Part shown: positions 20,101-28,940 of the stretch, one piece after another
Numbering within the stretch: the stretch's first letter is position 1
How the letters are laid out: every line of letters begins with the position of its first letter
Source: Dickeya oryzae
GTDB lineage: Bacteria; Pseudomonadota; Gammaproteobacteria; Enterobacterales; Enterobacteriaceae
Direction of reading: 5' to 3'
DNA length: 64,000 nt
Assembly (NCBI RefSeq): GCF_009372235.1
Contig: NZ_SULL01000015.1
Location: forward strand, 62,001 to 126,000
Position numbers and translations under genes: made by a program
The notes under the pieces: generated by a model
Databases searched by the model: none
Told to the model about the DNA's origin: nothing
Seen by the model: the letters and a program-made list of their open reading frames with translations, nothing else

Positions 20101-21810
20101 ATGTTCAGCCTGGATACCATTCTGCAAGATCTTGCACCGCATCGTCCCACGCCGAAGTGGCAGCGCTCCATTCTGCGCACGATGTTATTCGAAACCGAAA
20201 TACAGGATTTTGCCCAGCGCTACCCACACCTGAAAGGGTTGGATCTGGTAGAGCAGATCCTGGATCACTTCAGCCTTAACTGCGAAATGGTAGAGGGCGA
20301 CCTGGAAAACATCCCCAGCCAGGGGCCGGTGGTACTGGTGGCTAACCACCCAATCGGTTCGCTGGATGGGCTCGCCTTACTGCGTACCGTTGCCAGCGTG
20401 CGCCCTGATGTCCGTGTCGTCGCCAGTCAATTACTGTCCTATATCGGGCCACTGAAAAACCTGTTTTTCTCGGTAGATAACTTCAGCAACCGAACCCGAC
20501 GCAACCAGCTCGCTGCCATTCAGGAACATCTGGCCGCTGAGGGTGCGATCATTATGTTCCCGGCCGGTGAAGTCTCCCGCATGAGCCTGAAAGGCATCCG
20601 CGATGGTCACTGGCATAGTGGCTTTATTCGCATGGCAGCCAAAGCGCGTGCGCCGATAGTCCCGATTCACATCAGTGGCCGTAACAGCAACCTGTTCTAT
20701 CTCTCCTCGCTGATTTACCGCCCGTTATCCACCCTGTTGCTGGTGCGGGAAATGTTCCGCCAGCACGGCAACCGACTGCGCTTTCGCATTGGTGCGCAGA
20801 TCCCCTACTCGACCTGGAGTCAGGGCGAGTGGCAGCCCAATGACCTGGCCGCCCGTTTCCGTCGTCATGTCTACCGCCTGGGCCACGGTAAGCCCGGCTG
20901 TTTCTCTGGTGAAAAGCCGATTGCGCTTCCCGAAGAGCGCTCGCTGCTTAAACGCGCGTTAGAAAGCTGCGAAACGCTCGGTACCACGCCGGACGGCAAG
21001 AAAATTTATCTCTACCGTCGCGGCAGTGAAGATTATGTGCCTATCTTGCGTGAGCTGGGACGCCTGCGGGAAATCGCCTTTCGCGCCGTGGGTGAAGGTA
21101 CCGGCAAACGCCGTGATCTCGATAGCTTCGATGACGACTACCTGCATCTGGTGCTATGGGATGAGCGTGAGCTGGAAATCGTTGGCGCTTACCGGTTCAC
21201 GCCAACCGCACGTCTGCTGGCGGAAAAAGACATCGGTAGCCTGTACAGTCACAGCCTGTTCCACTATGGCGAAGAGATGGCACCGGTGTTAGCCAGCGGT
21301 ATCGAACTGGGCCGCAGCTTTATCCAACCCAAGTACTGGGGAAAACGCGGTCTGGATTATCTGTGGCTGGGCATAGGCGCCTATCTGGCCCGCTACCCGG
21401 AATACCGTTATCTGTTTGGCCCGGTTTCCTTGTCCAGCACCTTGCCGTCTACCGCGCGCGACCTGCTGATTGCCTTCTACCGCCTGCATTTCGCGCCCAG
21501 TCAGATGCTGGCCCGTTCGCGTCGGCCTTACCCGGCGTCGTTGCCGGACGTATTGCGACAGTTCGAAGGGGAAGACTACCAGCAGGATCTGACCCGGCTC
21601 AAAAGCATGCTCAGCAACATGGGATGTTCCATTCCTACCTTGTACAAACAGTACTCGGAAGTGTGCGAGCCAGGCGGCGTACAGTTTATCGACTTTGGTG
21701 TCGACCCCGATTTCAACAACTGTGTTGATGGCCTGGTACTGGTGGACTTACAGCAACTGAAACCTTCACGCTATCAGCGCTATATCGCACCGTTTCGCGA
21801 CAACGCGTAA
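20101..21810 (+). CDS. olsF: Bifunctional acyltransferase, probable ornithine lipid synthase OlsF
   Basis: The 569 residues hold two acyltransferase domains. Residues about 60-260 form a lysophospholipid-acyltransferase (PlsC-like) domain with NHPIGSLDG (82-90) and FPAGEVSRM (about 153-161). Residues about 310-480 form a GNAT-like N-acyltransferase domain of the OlsB/haemolysin-type family (ELEIVGAYRFTPTA, ELGRSFIQPKYWGKRGLDYLW). This order, O-acyltransferase first and N-acyltransferase second, is that described for OlsF, which makes phosphate-free ornithine lipids from ornithine and two acyl-ACPs. The GGAGG box before the ATG is strong. It follows the phosphoglycerol-transferase-like gene by 149 bases in the same direction. 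The product is inferred from architecture. Confidence 0.75.
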   Translation: MFSLDTILQDLAPHRPTPKWQRSILRTMLFETEIQDFAQRYPHLKGLDLVEQILDHFSLNCEMVEGDLENIPSQGPVVLVANHPIGSLDGLALLRTVASVRPDVRVVASQLLSYIGPLKNLFFSVDNFSNRTRRNQLAAIQEHLAAEGAIIMFPAGEVSRMSLKGIRDGHWHSGFIRMAAKARAPIVPIHISGRNSNLFYLSSLIYRPLSTLLLVREMFRQHGNRLRFRIGAQIPYSTWSQGEWQPNDLAARFRRHVYRLGHGKPGCFSGEKPIALPEERSLLKRALESCETLGTTPDGKKIYLYRRGSEDYVPILRELGRLREIAFRAVGEGTGKRRDLDSFDDDYLHLVLWDERELEIVGAYRFTPTARLLAEKDIGSLYSHSLFHYGEEMAPVLASGIELGRSFIQPKYWGKRGLDYLWLGIGAYLARYPEYRYLFGPVSLSSTLPSTARDLLIAFYRLHFAPSQMLARSRRPYPASLPDVLRQFEGEDYQQDLTRLKSMLSNMGCSIPTLYKQYSEVCEPGGVQFIDFGVDPDFNNCVDGLVLVDLQQLKPSRYQRYIAPFRDNA

Positions 21811-21939
21811 CCCGTTTGCGGGTCGGCATCCGTCGACCCGCCACAAACCCTCCATTTGTCTGACTGGCATTTTATGCCGTCAATCCGTATAACTGTCCCC
21901 CAGTTGTCTATCCTTACAACATTCATTATCTCGCTAATT

Positions 21940-21980
21940 ACACTATCTTGTTGATAACACTATTTTGTTGATAACACTAT
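21940..21980. repeat. 17-bp tandem repeat overlapping the tex start
   Basis: Units ACACTATCTTGTTGATA (21940-21956) and ACACTATTTTGTTGATA (21957-21973) are followed by a third, partial ACACTAT (21974-21980). The tex ATG (21979) begins inside the partial unit, and no Shine-Dalgarno is visible in the repeated sequence. Confidence 0.88.
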
Positions 21981-24318
21981 GACGAATGCATTAAGCCAGA
22001 TTATTGCCAGCGAATTGCAGGCGCGTACCGAGCAGGTGAGCGCGGCCATTCAACTGCTGGACGAGGGCAACACAGTCCCGTTTATCGCTCGCTACCGTAA
22101 AGAAGTAACCGGCGGGCTGGATGACACCCAACTGCGTCAGTTGGAAAGCCGCCTGTCTTACTTGCGCGAGCTGGAAGAACGCCGCCAGACTATCCTCAAA
22201 TCGATTGAAGAACAGGGCAAGCTGACCGATGCGCTGGCCGCCTCCATCAACGGTACGCTGAGCAAAACCGAGCTGGAAGACCTCTACCTGCCTTACAAAC
22301 CGAAACGCCGTACCCGTGGACAAATCGCCATTGAGGCCGGGCTGGAGCCGCTGGCAGACACCCTGTGGAACGACCCAACGCAAACACCGGAACAGGTGGC
22401 AGAGGCTTACATCAACGCCGAAAACGGGGTAGCTGACGTCAAAGCGGCGCTCGACGGTGCACGTTACATTCTGATGGAACGCTTTGCCGAGGACGCCGCG
22501 CTGCTGGCCAAGGTGCGTGATTATTTGTGGAAAAACGCCCATCTGGTGTCTCGTGTGGTGGAAGGCAAAGAGGAAGACGGTGCCAAATTCCGCGACTATT
22601 TCGACCACCATGAGCCGCTATCGCAAGTGCCGTCGCACCGTGCGCTGGCGATGTTCCGTGGCCGCAACGAGGGGGTGTTGCAACTCGCATTGAATGCCGA
22701 CCCGCAGTTTGACGAGCCACCCAAAGAGAGCCACTGCGAGCAGATCATCATCGACCACCTGGGTCTACGCCTTGGTCATGCACCGGCAGACAGTTGGCGA
22801 CGTGCCGTGGTGAACTGGACCTGGCGTATCAAGGTGCTGCTGCATCTGGAAACCGAATTGATGGGCAGCGTGCGTGAGAAAGCCGAAGACGAAGCCATTA
22901 ACGTCTTCGCCCGCAACCTGCACGACCTGCTGATGGCAGCACCTGCCGGTATGCGCGCCACGATGGGGCTGGACCCCGGTCTTCGCACCGGTGTGAAAGT
23001 AGCCGTGGTGGATGCGACCGGTAAACTGGTAGCCACCGACACTATCTATCCGCACACCGGTCAGGCAGCCAAAGCCGCCGCCATCGTCGCCGCGTTATGC
23101 ATCAAGCATCAGGTCGAGCTGGTTGCTATCGGCAATGGCACCGCATCGCGTGAAACCGAACGCTTCTTCCTTGATACCCAGAAGCAGTTCCCGGAAGTGA
23201 AAGCGCAGAAGGTAATCGTCAGCGAAGCGGGGGCTTCTGTCTATTCGGCCTCGGAACTGGCGGCGCTGGAGTTCCCGGGTCTGGACGTATCGCTGCGCGG
23301 CGCGGTATCTATCGCTCGCCGCCTGCAAGACCCGTTGTCCGAACTGGTTAAGATCGACCCGAAATCCATCGGTGTCGGCCAGTACCAGCATGACGTCAGC
23401 CAGACTCAACTGGCGAAAAAACTCGATGCGGTGGTGGAAGACTGCGTGAACGCCGTCGGCGTCGATCTGAACACCGCCTCAGTGCCGCTGTTGACCCGTG
23501 TGGCGGGCCTCACCCGGATGATGGCGCAAAACATCGTCAATTGGCGTGATGAAAATGGCCGTTTCAACAACCGTGCGCAGTTGCTGAAAGTCAGCCGCCT
23601 CGGCCCGAAAGCCTTCGAGCAATGCGCTGGCTTCCTGCGTATCAACCACGGCGATAACCCGCTCGATGCCTCCACCGTCCACCCGGAAGCCTACCCGGTG
23701 GTGGAGCGTATTCTGGCGGCAACCGAGCAGAAATTGCAGGATCTGATGGGCAACGCCAGCGCGCTGCGTAGCCTGAAACCGGCCAGCTTCACCGACGATC
23801 GCTTCGGTGTGCCGACGGTGACCGACATCATCAAAGAGCTGGAAAAACCGGGTCGCGACCCGCGCCCGGAATTCAAAACCGCCAGCTTCGCCGACGGGGT
23901 GGAAACCCTCAACGACCTGACGCCGGGCATGATTCTGGAAGGTGCTGTCACCAACGTCACCAACTTTGGTGCGTTTGTGGATATCGGCGTACATCAGGAT
24001 GGGTTGGTGCACATCTCTTCACTGTCGGATCGCTTCGTGGAAGACCCGCATCAGGTGGTGAAAGCCGGTGACATCGTTAAGGTGAAAGTGCTGGAGGTCG
24101 ACCTGCAACGCAAGCGCATTGCGCTGACCATGCGGCTGGACGAACAACCGGGCGAAGGCAATAGCCGTCGTGGCGGCGGACGCGAGCGTGACAACGCGAA
24201 TACCACCCGCCCATCGTCGCAGGCGGGCAACAAGGCACGCCCACGCCAGACCAGCAGCACCCCAGCCGGTAACAGCGCCATGAGCGACGCACTGGCGGCG
24301 GCGTTTAAGAAACGGTGA
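21979..24318 (+). CDS. tex: RNA-binding transcription accessory protein Tex (YhgF)
   Basis: Conserved nucleic-acid-binding protein (779 residues) implicated in transcription. Domain order fits Tex: an N-terminal helical domain (residues 1-200), a YqgF/RNase H-like domain ([21 protein letters not shown] near 330), a helix-hairpin-helix region (YQHDVSQ through [18 protein letters not shown]), and a C-terminal S1 domain ([21 protein letters not shown], about 655-720). A low-complexity Arg/Gly/Asn/Thr-rich tail follows. The start is preceded by a tandem repeat and lacks an obvious Shine-Dalgarno. In E. coli feoABC follows; here bioH follows directly. Confidence 0.95.
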   Translation: MTNALSQIIASELQARTEQVSAAIQLLDEGNTVPFIARYRKEVTGGLDDTQLRQLESRLSYLRELEERRQTILKSIEEQGKLTDALAASINGTLSKTELEDLYLPYKPKRRTRGQIAIEAGLEPLADTLWNDPTQTPEQVAEAYINAENGVADVKAALDGARYILMERFAEDAALLAKVRDYLWKNAHLVSRVVEGKEEDGAKFRDYFDHHEPLSQVPSHRALAMFRGRNEGVLQLALNADPQFDEPPKESHCEQIIIDHLGLRLGHAPADSWRRAVVNWTWRIKVLLHLETELMGSVREKAEDEAINVFARNLHDLLMAAPAGMRATMGLDPGLRTGVKVAVVDATGKLVATDTIYPHTGQAAKAAAIVAALCIKHQVELVAIGNGTASRETERFFLDTQKQFPEVKAQKVIVSEAGASVYSASELAALEFPGLDVSLRGAVSIARRLQDPLSELVKIDPKSIGVGQYQHDVSQTQLAKKLDAVVEDCVNAVGVDLNTASVPLLTRVAGLTRMMAQNIVNWRDENGRFNNRAQLLKVSRLGPKAFEQCAGFLRINHGDNPLDASTVHPEAYPVVERILAATEQKLQDLMGNASALRSLKPASFTDDRFGVPTVTDIIKELEKPGRDPRPEFKTASFADGVETLNDLTPGMILEGAVTNVTNFGAFVDIGVHQDGLVHISSLSDRFVEDPHQVVKAGDIVKVKVLEVDLQRKRIALTMRLDEQPGEGNSRRGGGRERDNANTTRPSSQAGNKARPRQTSSTPAGNSAMSDALAAAFKKR

Positions 24319-24328
24319 TCGCCCTTGT

Positions 24329-24358
24329 CAGGGTTCAGGCTAGCGGGCCTGAACCCTG
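24329..24358. terminator. Hairpin downstream of tex
   Basis: A 12-bp perfect stem (CAGGGTTCAGGC / GCCTGAACCCTG) with a six-base loop starts 11 bases after the tex stop, between convergent tex and bioH. It lacks a T-run, so it is only a probable terminator. Right after it a 13-bp unit (ACCCTGTGCACCC) is duplicated at about 24353-24377. Confidence 0.6.
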
Positions 24359-24431
24359 TGCACCCACCCTGTGCACGTAGAAGCGACGATTGACGTAGTC
24401 AGTGCTTCACATTAGCGACCTTACTTCACCG

Positions 24432-25211
24432 TTACTTCAACACGCTATCCCCCACAAACCCCACCACATGCTCCACAAACGCCTCCGGGTGGGAAATAAA
24501 CGGGGCGTGGGAGGCTTTCGGTATCACGACCGAAGTGGAGTGCGGGTACAGTTCGTCCATCAGCGCAGCAACTTTACGCGGCACCAGCCCATCGAGTGCG
24601 CCATACACGCGCAGGAATGGCGTCGTCAGCCCGGCCAGTTCCTGGCGTAAATCCACCCGACGTAGAATCTCCAGCCCGCCATCCAGCACTTCCACGGTGG
24701 GTGACGGTTGCGTCGTGACGACCGCCTTCAATAGACGCGCGTCTTTTCTGGCGCTTTCGGTACCCAGCGTTTGCAACGCCAGAAACCGCTCGATAGTGCC
24801 GGAAAAATCCTCGTTCAGTAGTTGCTGGAAACCAGACAGCACCAGCGGTTTGATTCCGGGCCATTCATCTGCGGCCTCAAAACGGGGTGAAGAGGCCACG
24901 GTAATCAACGCGCTGACCCGCTCAGGCGCGCGGATCGCCGCCAGACTTGCGACCAGTCCGCCCAGCGACCACCCCAGCCAGACAGCTCGCGCGGGTGCGC
25001 CTGCCAGTACCGTCTCGGTCATCTCCTCCAGCGACATCGCGGGGAACCGCTGACTCTGACCATAACCCGGTAAATCCACACAATGCAGGCGAAAATGCGG
25101 AGCCAGCCGCACAACGATGTTGTTCCACACTTTAGAATTCATTCCCCAGCCATGCAGCATCACAAGTTCGCATGCGCCTTCTCCTTGCGTGTACCAGTGC
25201 AATGATTCCAT
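24432..25211 (-). CDS. bioH: Pimeloyl-[ACP] methyl ester carboxylesterase BioH
   Basis: Alpha/beta hydrolase (259 residues) that removes the methyl group from pimeloyl-ACP methyl ester, ending the disguised fatty-acid phase of biotin synthesis. It has the oxyanion region [12 protein letters not shown], the nucleophile elbow GWSLGG (Ser near residue 82), and a catalytic Asp and His in the C-terminal part ([11 protein letters not shown] and [16 protein letters not shown]). The length equals E. coli BioH. It is divergent from gntX, the conserved arrangement. Confidence 0.95.
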   Translation of the reverse strand: MESLHWYTQGEGACELVMLHGWGMNSKVWNNIVVRLAPHFRLHCVDLPGYGQSQRFPAMSLEEMTETVLAGAPARAVWLGWSLGGLVASLAAIRAPERVSALITVASSPRFEAADEWPGIKPLVLSGFQQLLNEDFSGTIERFLALQTLGTESARKDARLLKAVVTTQPSPTVEVLDGGLEILRRVDLRQELAGLTTPFLRVYGALDGLVPRKVAALMDELYPHSTSVVIPKASHAPFISHPEAFVEHVVGFVGDSVLK

Positions 25212-25293
25212 GAGTTATTGTGTCCTCCGTCAGAAGTAGAGTAGAGCGTTCAGGCCATGCTGCCCGCGGCCTGATAACTCAGGGAACGAGACA

Positions 25294-26013
25294 ATGTTGA
25301 CGATCATGGCCCAGTGCTGGCTTTGCCAGCAGCCGCTCTATCATAGTCATCACGGAATTTGCAGTCACTGCCGCTGTCATCTGCCCCAACCACTTGTCTG
25401 TTGCCCACGATGCGGATTGCCTTCGGCCTCAGATATCCTGCCGTGTGGACGTTGTCTGCAACAGCCGCCACCATGGCAGTCGCTCCTGTTTGTCAGCGAC
25501 TACCAGCCACCGCTCAGCCGCCTGATTACACGGTTCAAATTTCAGGGACGTATTGAGCTGGCTCCAACGCTGGCACGGCTGGTACTGCTGCGCTGGCAGG
25601 GATGTCGCCGGGCCACGGCTCTGCGCCTTCCCGACGCTTACCCCCGCCCTGACGCTATCGTCACCGTTCCGCTACACCGACGGCGTCACTGGCGTCGGGG
25701 GTTCAACCAAACCGACCTGATCGCGCGCTGGCTGGCACACTGGCTGGGGTGTGCCTATGACCCTGATACCTTGATTCGCGTGCGCTATACCGTTCCCCAG
25801 CAATCGCTGGGAGCCCGTTCACGGCGTCGCAACCTACGCGGCGCGTTTCGATGCCGACAGGATGTCATCAGCCAGCGCGTCGCTGGCAAACGGTTAGTGT
25901 TACTGGACGATGTGGTGACCACCGGCAGCACGGTGGCAGAGGTCAGCCGCACGCTATTGCGTGCCGGTGCGCAACACGTTCAGGTATGGTGTGTATGTCG
26001 CACCTTGTCGTAA
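25294..26013 (+). CDS. gntX: DNA utilization protein GntX (ComF family)
   Basis: ComF-family protein (239 residues) needed in E. coli for growth on DNA. The N-terminus holds a zinc-ribbon-like set of Cys pairs (CWLC, CSHC, CPRC, CGRC). The C-terminal half is a phosphoribosyltransferase fold with the PRPP-binding signature VLLDDVVTTGSTVAEV. The start MLTI aligns with E. coli GntX (MLTV). Together with hofMNOPQ it gives the window two parts of the DNA-utilisation set. nfuA follows after 56 bases. Confidence 0.94.
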   Translation: MLTIMAQCWLCQQPLYHSHHGICSHCRCHLPQPLVCCPRCGLPSASDILPCGRCLQQPPPWQSLLFVSDYQPPLSRLITRFKFQGRIELAPTLARLVLLRWQGCRRATALRLPDAYPRPDAIVTVPLHRRRHWRRGFNQTDLIARWLAHWLGCAYDPDTLIRVRYTVPQQSLGARSRRRNLRGAFRCRQDVISQRVAGKRLVLLDDVVTTGSTVAEVSRTLLRAGAQHVQVWCVCRTLS

Positions 26014-26069
26014 CCGCCGGGATGGGCGTATTATAACCAACTAGCGTAGTCAACTATTGAGTTAACATT

Positions 26070-26645
26070 ATGATTCGTATTACCGACGCTGCTCAGGAGC
26101 ATTTTGCCAAACTGCTGGCAAAACAGGAGGAAGGCACCCAGATTCGTGTCTTCGTTATCAATCCCGGTACACCTAATGCCGAGTGTGGGGTGTCTTACTG
26201 CCCGCCCGATGCCGTCGAGCCGAACGATACCGTGCTGAAGTTTGAGAAATTGTCCGCGTATGTGGATGAACTCAGTGCGCCGTATCTGGAAGACGCCGAG
26301 ATCGACTTTGTGACCGATCAGTTGGGTTCGCAACTGACCTTAAAAGCGCCGAACGCCAAGATGCGCAAAGTCGGTGATGATGCTCCGCTGATGGAACGGG
26401 TGGAATATGTGTTGCAGTCTCAGATTAACCCACAGTTGGCAGGACACGGCGGCCGCGTATCACTGATGGAAATCACCGAAGAAGGCTACGCCATTTTGCA
26501 GTTCGGTGGCGGTTGCAACGGCTGTTCGATGGTGGATTACACGCTGAAAGAAGGCATCGAGAAAGAGTTGCTGGAAAAATTCCCGGAACTGAAAGGGGTT
26601 CGCGACCTGACCGAGCATCAGCGCGGCGAGCACTCCTATTATTAA
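26070..26645 (+). CDS. nfuA: Fe/S biogenesis protein NfuA
   Basis: Scaffold/carrier (191 residues) that delivers 4Fe-4S clusters to apoproteins, important under oxidative stress and iron starvation. The N-terminal half is a degenerate A-type carrier domain ([16 protein letters not shown]). The C-terminal Nfu domain carries the cluster-binding CxxC in [10 protein letters not shown]. The length matches E. coli (191). Downstream is malQ in the opposite direction; E. coli has gntT at this spot, which here lies 28 kb away. Confidence 0.97.
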   Translation: MIRITDAAQEHFAKLLAKQEEGTQIRVFVINPGTPNAECGVSYCPPDAVEPNDTVLKFEKLSAYVDELSAPYLEDAEIDFVTDQLGSQLTLKAPNAKMRKVGDDAPLMERVEYVLQSQINPQLAGHGGRVSLMEITEEGYAILQFGGGCNGCSMVDYTLKEGIEKELLEKFPELKGVRDLTEHQRGEHSYY

Positions 26646-26704
26646 GCTATTAAGCGGGTGTCATTGACACGAATACCGTTTACGCGAATATCGTTTTGAA
26701 TGTC

Positions 26705-26735
26705 ACGAGCGGTCAGTCACCTGGCCGCTCGTTGT
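26705..26735. terminator. Terminator nfuA/malQ
   Basis: An 8-bp stem (ACGAGCGG / CCGCTCGT) with a 12-base loop is followed by TGTTT. It lies between the converging ends of nfuA and malQ. Confidence 0.55.
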
Positions 26736-26765
26736 TTGTGGTTATCCCGTCGACACGAACTCGCG

Positions 26766-28928
26766 TCACTCAGGCTTTTTTGCCTCTTTCGGCTTTCCCT
26801 GCTTTGCATTATCCACCGGTTGATCCGCTGCTTTGGTCGTCTTTTTGGTTCGAGATGGCACGGGGCCGCCCCGGCGCAAATCAATATCCCGAATCAGCCG
26901 TTCCAGATAGCGGTCAGTAAAAATAGAATCCAGCGGACGACTCAGCTTACGTCGCCAGTTGGGGTATTCCTGATCGGTACCCGGTACATTCACCGGCGTT
27001 GCCATGTCCAGCCAGTCTTCAAGCTGCAAGCCCAACAACGCGCTGGCGCTGTCTGCCAGATAACGCTGCACCCCCCGGTTAAGCTGAGCGCTCATGGTGG
27101 TCAGCGACGCATTACGCCCGACGCGTTGGGGCAGCAACCCCTGTTCATGTAGCGCATCCAGCAGCCCTTGCTTGGCGCGTTCACGTGCATCGTACTGCTG
27201 CTTCAACAACGCCTCTGACGGGTACAACCCAAGATCTTTGCCCAGCGTCAGATCGACCCCCTGCCAGTAGCCGCGTAACGTCGCCAGGTCGTGTGTGGTG
27301 ATGGTTGCCATCGAACGGGCCGGGTACTCATCCGGGGTGCGAAAACGATCGTGCTGATCCTTTTCAAAAAACAAGACTTTATAAGAGTAGATACTGTTGT
27401 CAGGCAACTTGTCGACGATCTCCTCCGGTACTGTACCCAGATCTTCGCCGATCACCAGACAGCGGTGGCGATGGCTTTCCAACGCCAGGATCCCCAGCAA
27501 GTCATCCACCGGATAAAGCACGTAGGCACCACAGTTCGCCGTGCCGCCATTGAGGATCCACCACAGACGCAGCAACCCCATTACGTGGTCGATACGCAAT
27601 GCGCCACTGTGCGCCATATTGCTGCGCAGCAAATCGATAAACGGCTGATACCCACGCTGGCGCAGCCGTGCCGGGTGCATCGGCGTGAGGTTCCAGTTTT
27701 GCCCGCCGGGCCCCAGCGGATCAGGCGGTGCACCGATGGTTACCGACAGGCAATGCAACTGCTGGTCGCCCCAGGTATCGACGCCCCCCTGCGCGACGCC
27801 CACCGCCAAATCACGATAGAGTCCTATCGGCATACCTAGCTGTTTACTATGGGAAAAACAGGCGGCCAGTTGTTCATGTGCCAGCCACTGCAACCAGCAA
27901 TAGAACTGCACATCATCGGCGTGTTCCTGCCGAAAGCGCAGCGTCGCATCGCTGTGGGCATCATGGTATTCCTGCGGCCACTGCAGCCAGTCAGCAGCCG
28001 GTTTGCCCTGCAATTTCATCCACGCCTGCAACGCATCATAGGTGGCCTGCTGTAGCAGACTTTCATCGTGAGTTTTCAGGAACTGTAGAAAAGCGGTTTT
28101 GCGCGGGTCCAGCGCGCTACGACCAGTGAAGTGACCAAATGCCAGGCGTAATGCCGTCAGTTTCAGGTGGGTCACCGCGGTGTAATCCACCCATCGACTG
28201 GCGCGGGCCGCCGTCAGTTGTCGTTGGATGTCGTCTTGCATCCACCAGGCCTGAGCCGCCTGACTCTGATGAAAATCATCCACCTGATTCACATCAATAT
28301 AGATAATATTCAGCCAGTTACGTGAAGAGGGGCTATACGGGCTGGCCGCTTCCGGCTCTGCCGGATACAGCGCATGCAGCGGGTTAAGGCCGACAAAAGC
28401 GCCCCCACGGCGCGCTACCTGTTCCACCAGCGTCTTCAGATCGCCAAAGTCGCCAACCCCCCAGTTATCCGACGAGCGCAGGGTATACAGTTGTACCATG
28501 ACGCCCCACCAACGCTTCCCCTGTGTCAGCGGGTCCGGTTCGTAGCAACGTGTCGGCGCGACAATCACCCGGCAAGACCACTGTTGCTCACCCTGCGTGA
28601 GCATTAACTGGTGGTAGCCGAGCGGCAGATTGTCAGGCAATAGCAACGTTGCCTGACCACCTGAACGGCCTTCGATAACGCCGCCTTTTTCAAACATGAG
28701 CGTCCAGATATAGTCGCCCTCGCCATGTAACGGCAGCCTGTGCTGCTGCCCCTGACGAAACACATAGACTGAAGGCAAGGGGGCTGCAGCCGGTTCCGCC
28801 ACATCCAGCAATTGCAGCAACGCTTTACGGGTGTCGCTATCGATTGCCTGTTCATTACCGTAAGCATCTTTATAGGTATCAGCGATCCCCTGATGGTGGG
28901 GTACAGATTTTTTTGCTTTCAACGCCAT
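26766..28928 (-). CDS. malQ: 4-alpha-glucanotransferase (amylomaltase)
   Basis: GH77 enzyme (720 residues) that transfers glucan chains between maltodextrins and releases glucose, in the cytosol. Typical GH77 stretches are WGVMVQLYTLRSSDNWGVGDF, YSPSSRNWLN, LRIDHVMGLLRLW (nucleophile Asp region), IGEDLGTVPEE (acid/base Glu region) and TTHDLATLRGYW. It is longer than E. coli MalQ (694) because of a Lys/Pro/Ala-rich tail of about 25 residues (KKTTKAADQPVDNAKQ and on). It follows malP by 12 bases, so the two are cotranscribed. Confidence 0.96.
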   Translation of the reverse strand: MALKAKKSVPHHQGIADTYKDAYGNEQAIDSDTRKALLQLLDVAEPAAAPLPSVYVFRQGQQHRLPLHGEGDYIWTLMFEKGGVIEGRSGGQATLLLPDNLPLGYHQLMLTQGEQQWSCRVIVAPTRCYEPDPLTQGKRWWGVMVQLYTLRSSDNWGVGDFGDLKTLVEQVARRGGAFVGLNPLHALYPAEPEAASPYSPSSRNWLNIIYIDVNQVDDFHQSQAAQAWWMQDDIQRQLTAARASRWVDYTAVTHLKLTALRLAFGHFTGRSALDPRKTAFLQFLKTHDESLLQQATYDALQAWMKLQGKPAADWLQWPQEYHDAHSDATLRFRQEHADDVQFYCWLQWLAHEQLAACFSHSKQLGMPIGLYRDLAVGVAQGGVDTWGDQQLHCLSVTIGAPPDPLGPGGQNWNLTPMHPARLRQRGYQPFIDLLRSNMAHSGALRIDHVMGLLRLWWILNGGTANCGAYVLYPVDDLLGILALESHRHRCLVIGEDLGTVPEEIVDKLPDNSIYSYKVLFFEKDQHDRFRTPDEYPARSMATITTHDLATLRGYWQGVDLTLGKDLGLYPSEALLKQQYDARERAKQGLLDALHEQGLLPQRVGRNASLTTMSAQLNRGVQRYLADSASALLGLQLEDWLDMATPVNVPGTDQEYPNWRRKLSRPLDSIFTDRYLERLIRDIDLRRGGPVPSRTKKTTKAADQPVDNAKQGKPKEAKKPE

Positions 28929-28940
28929 GGTATTGATTCC

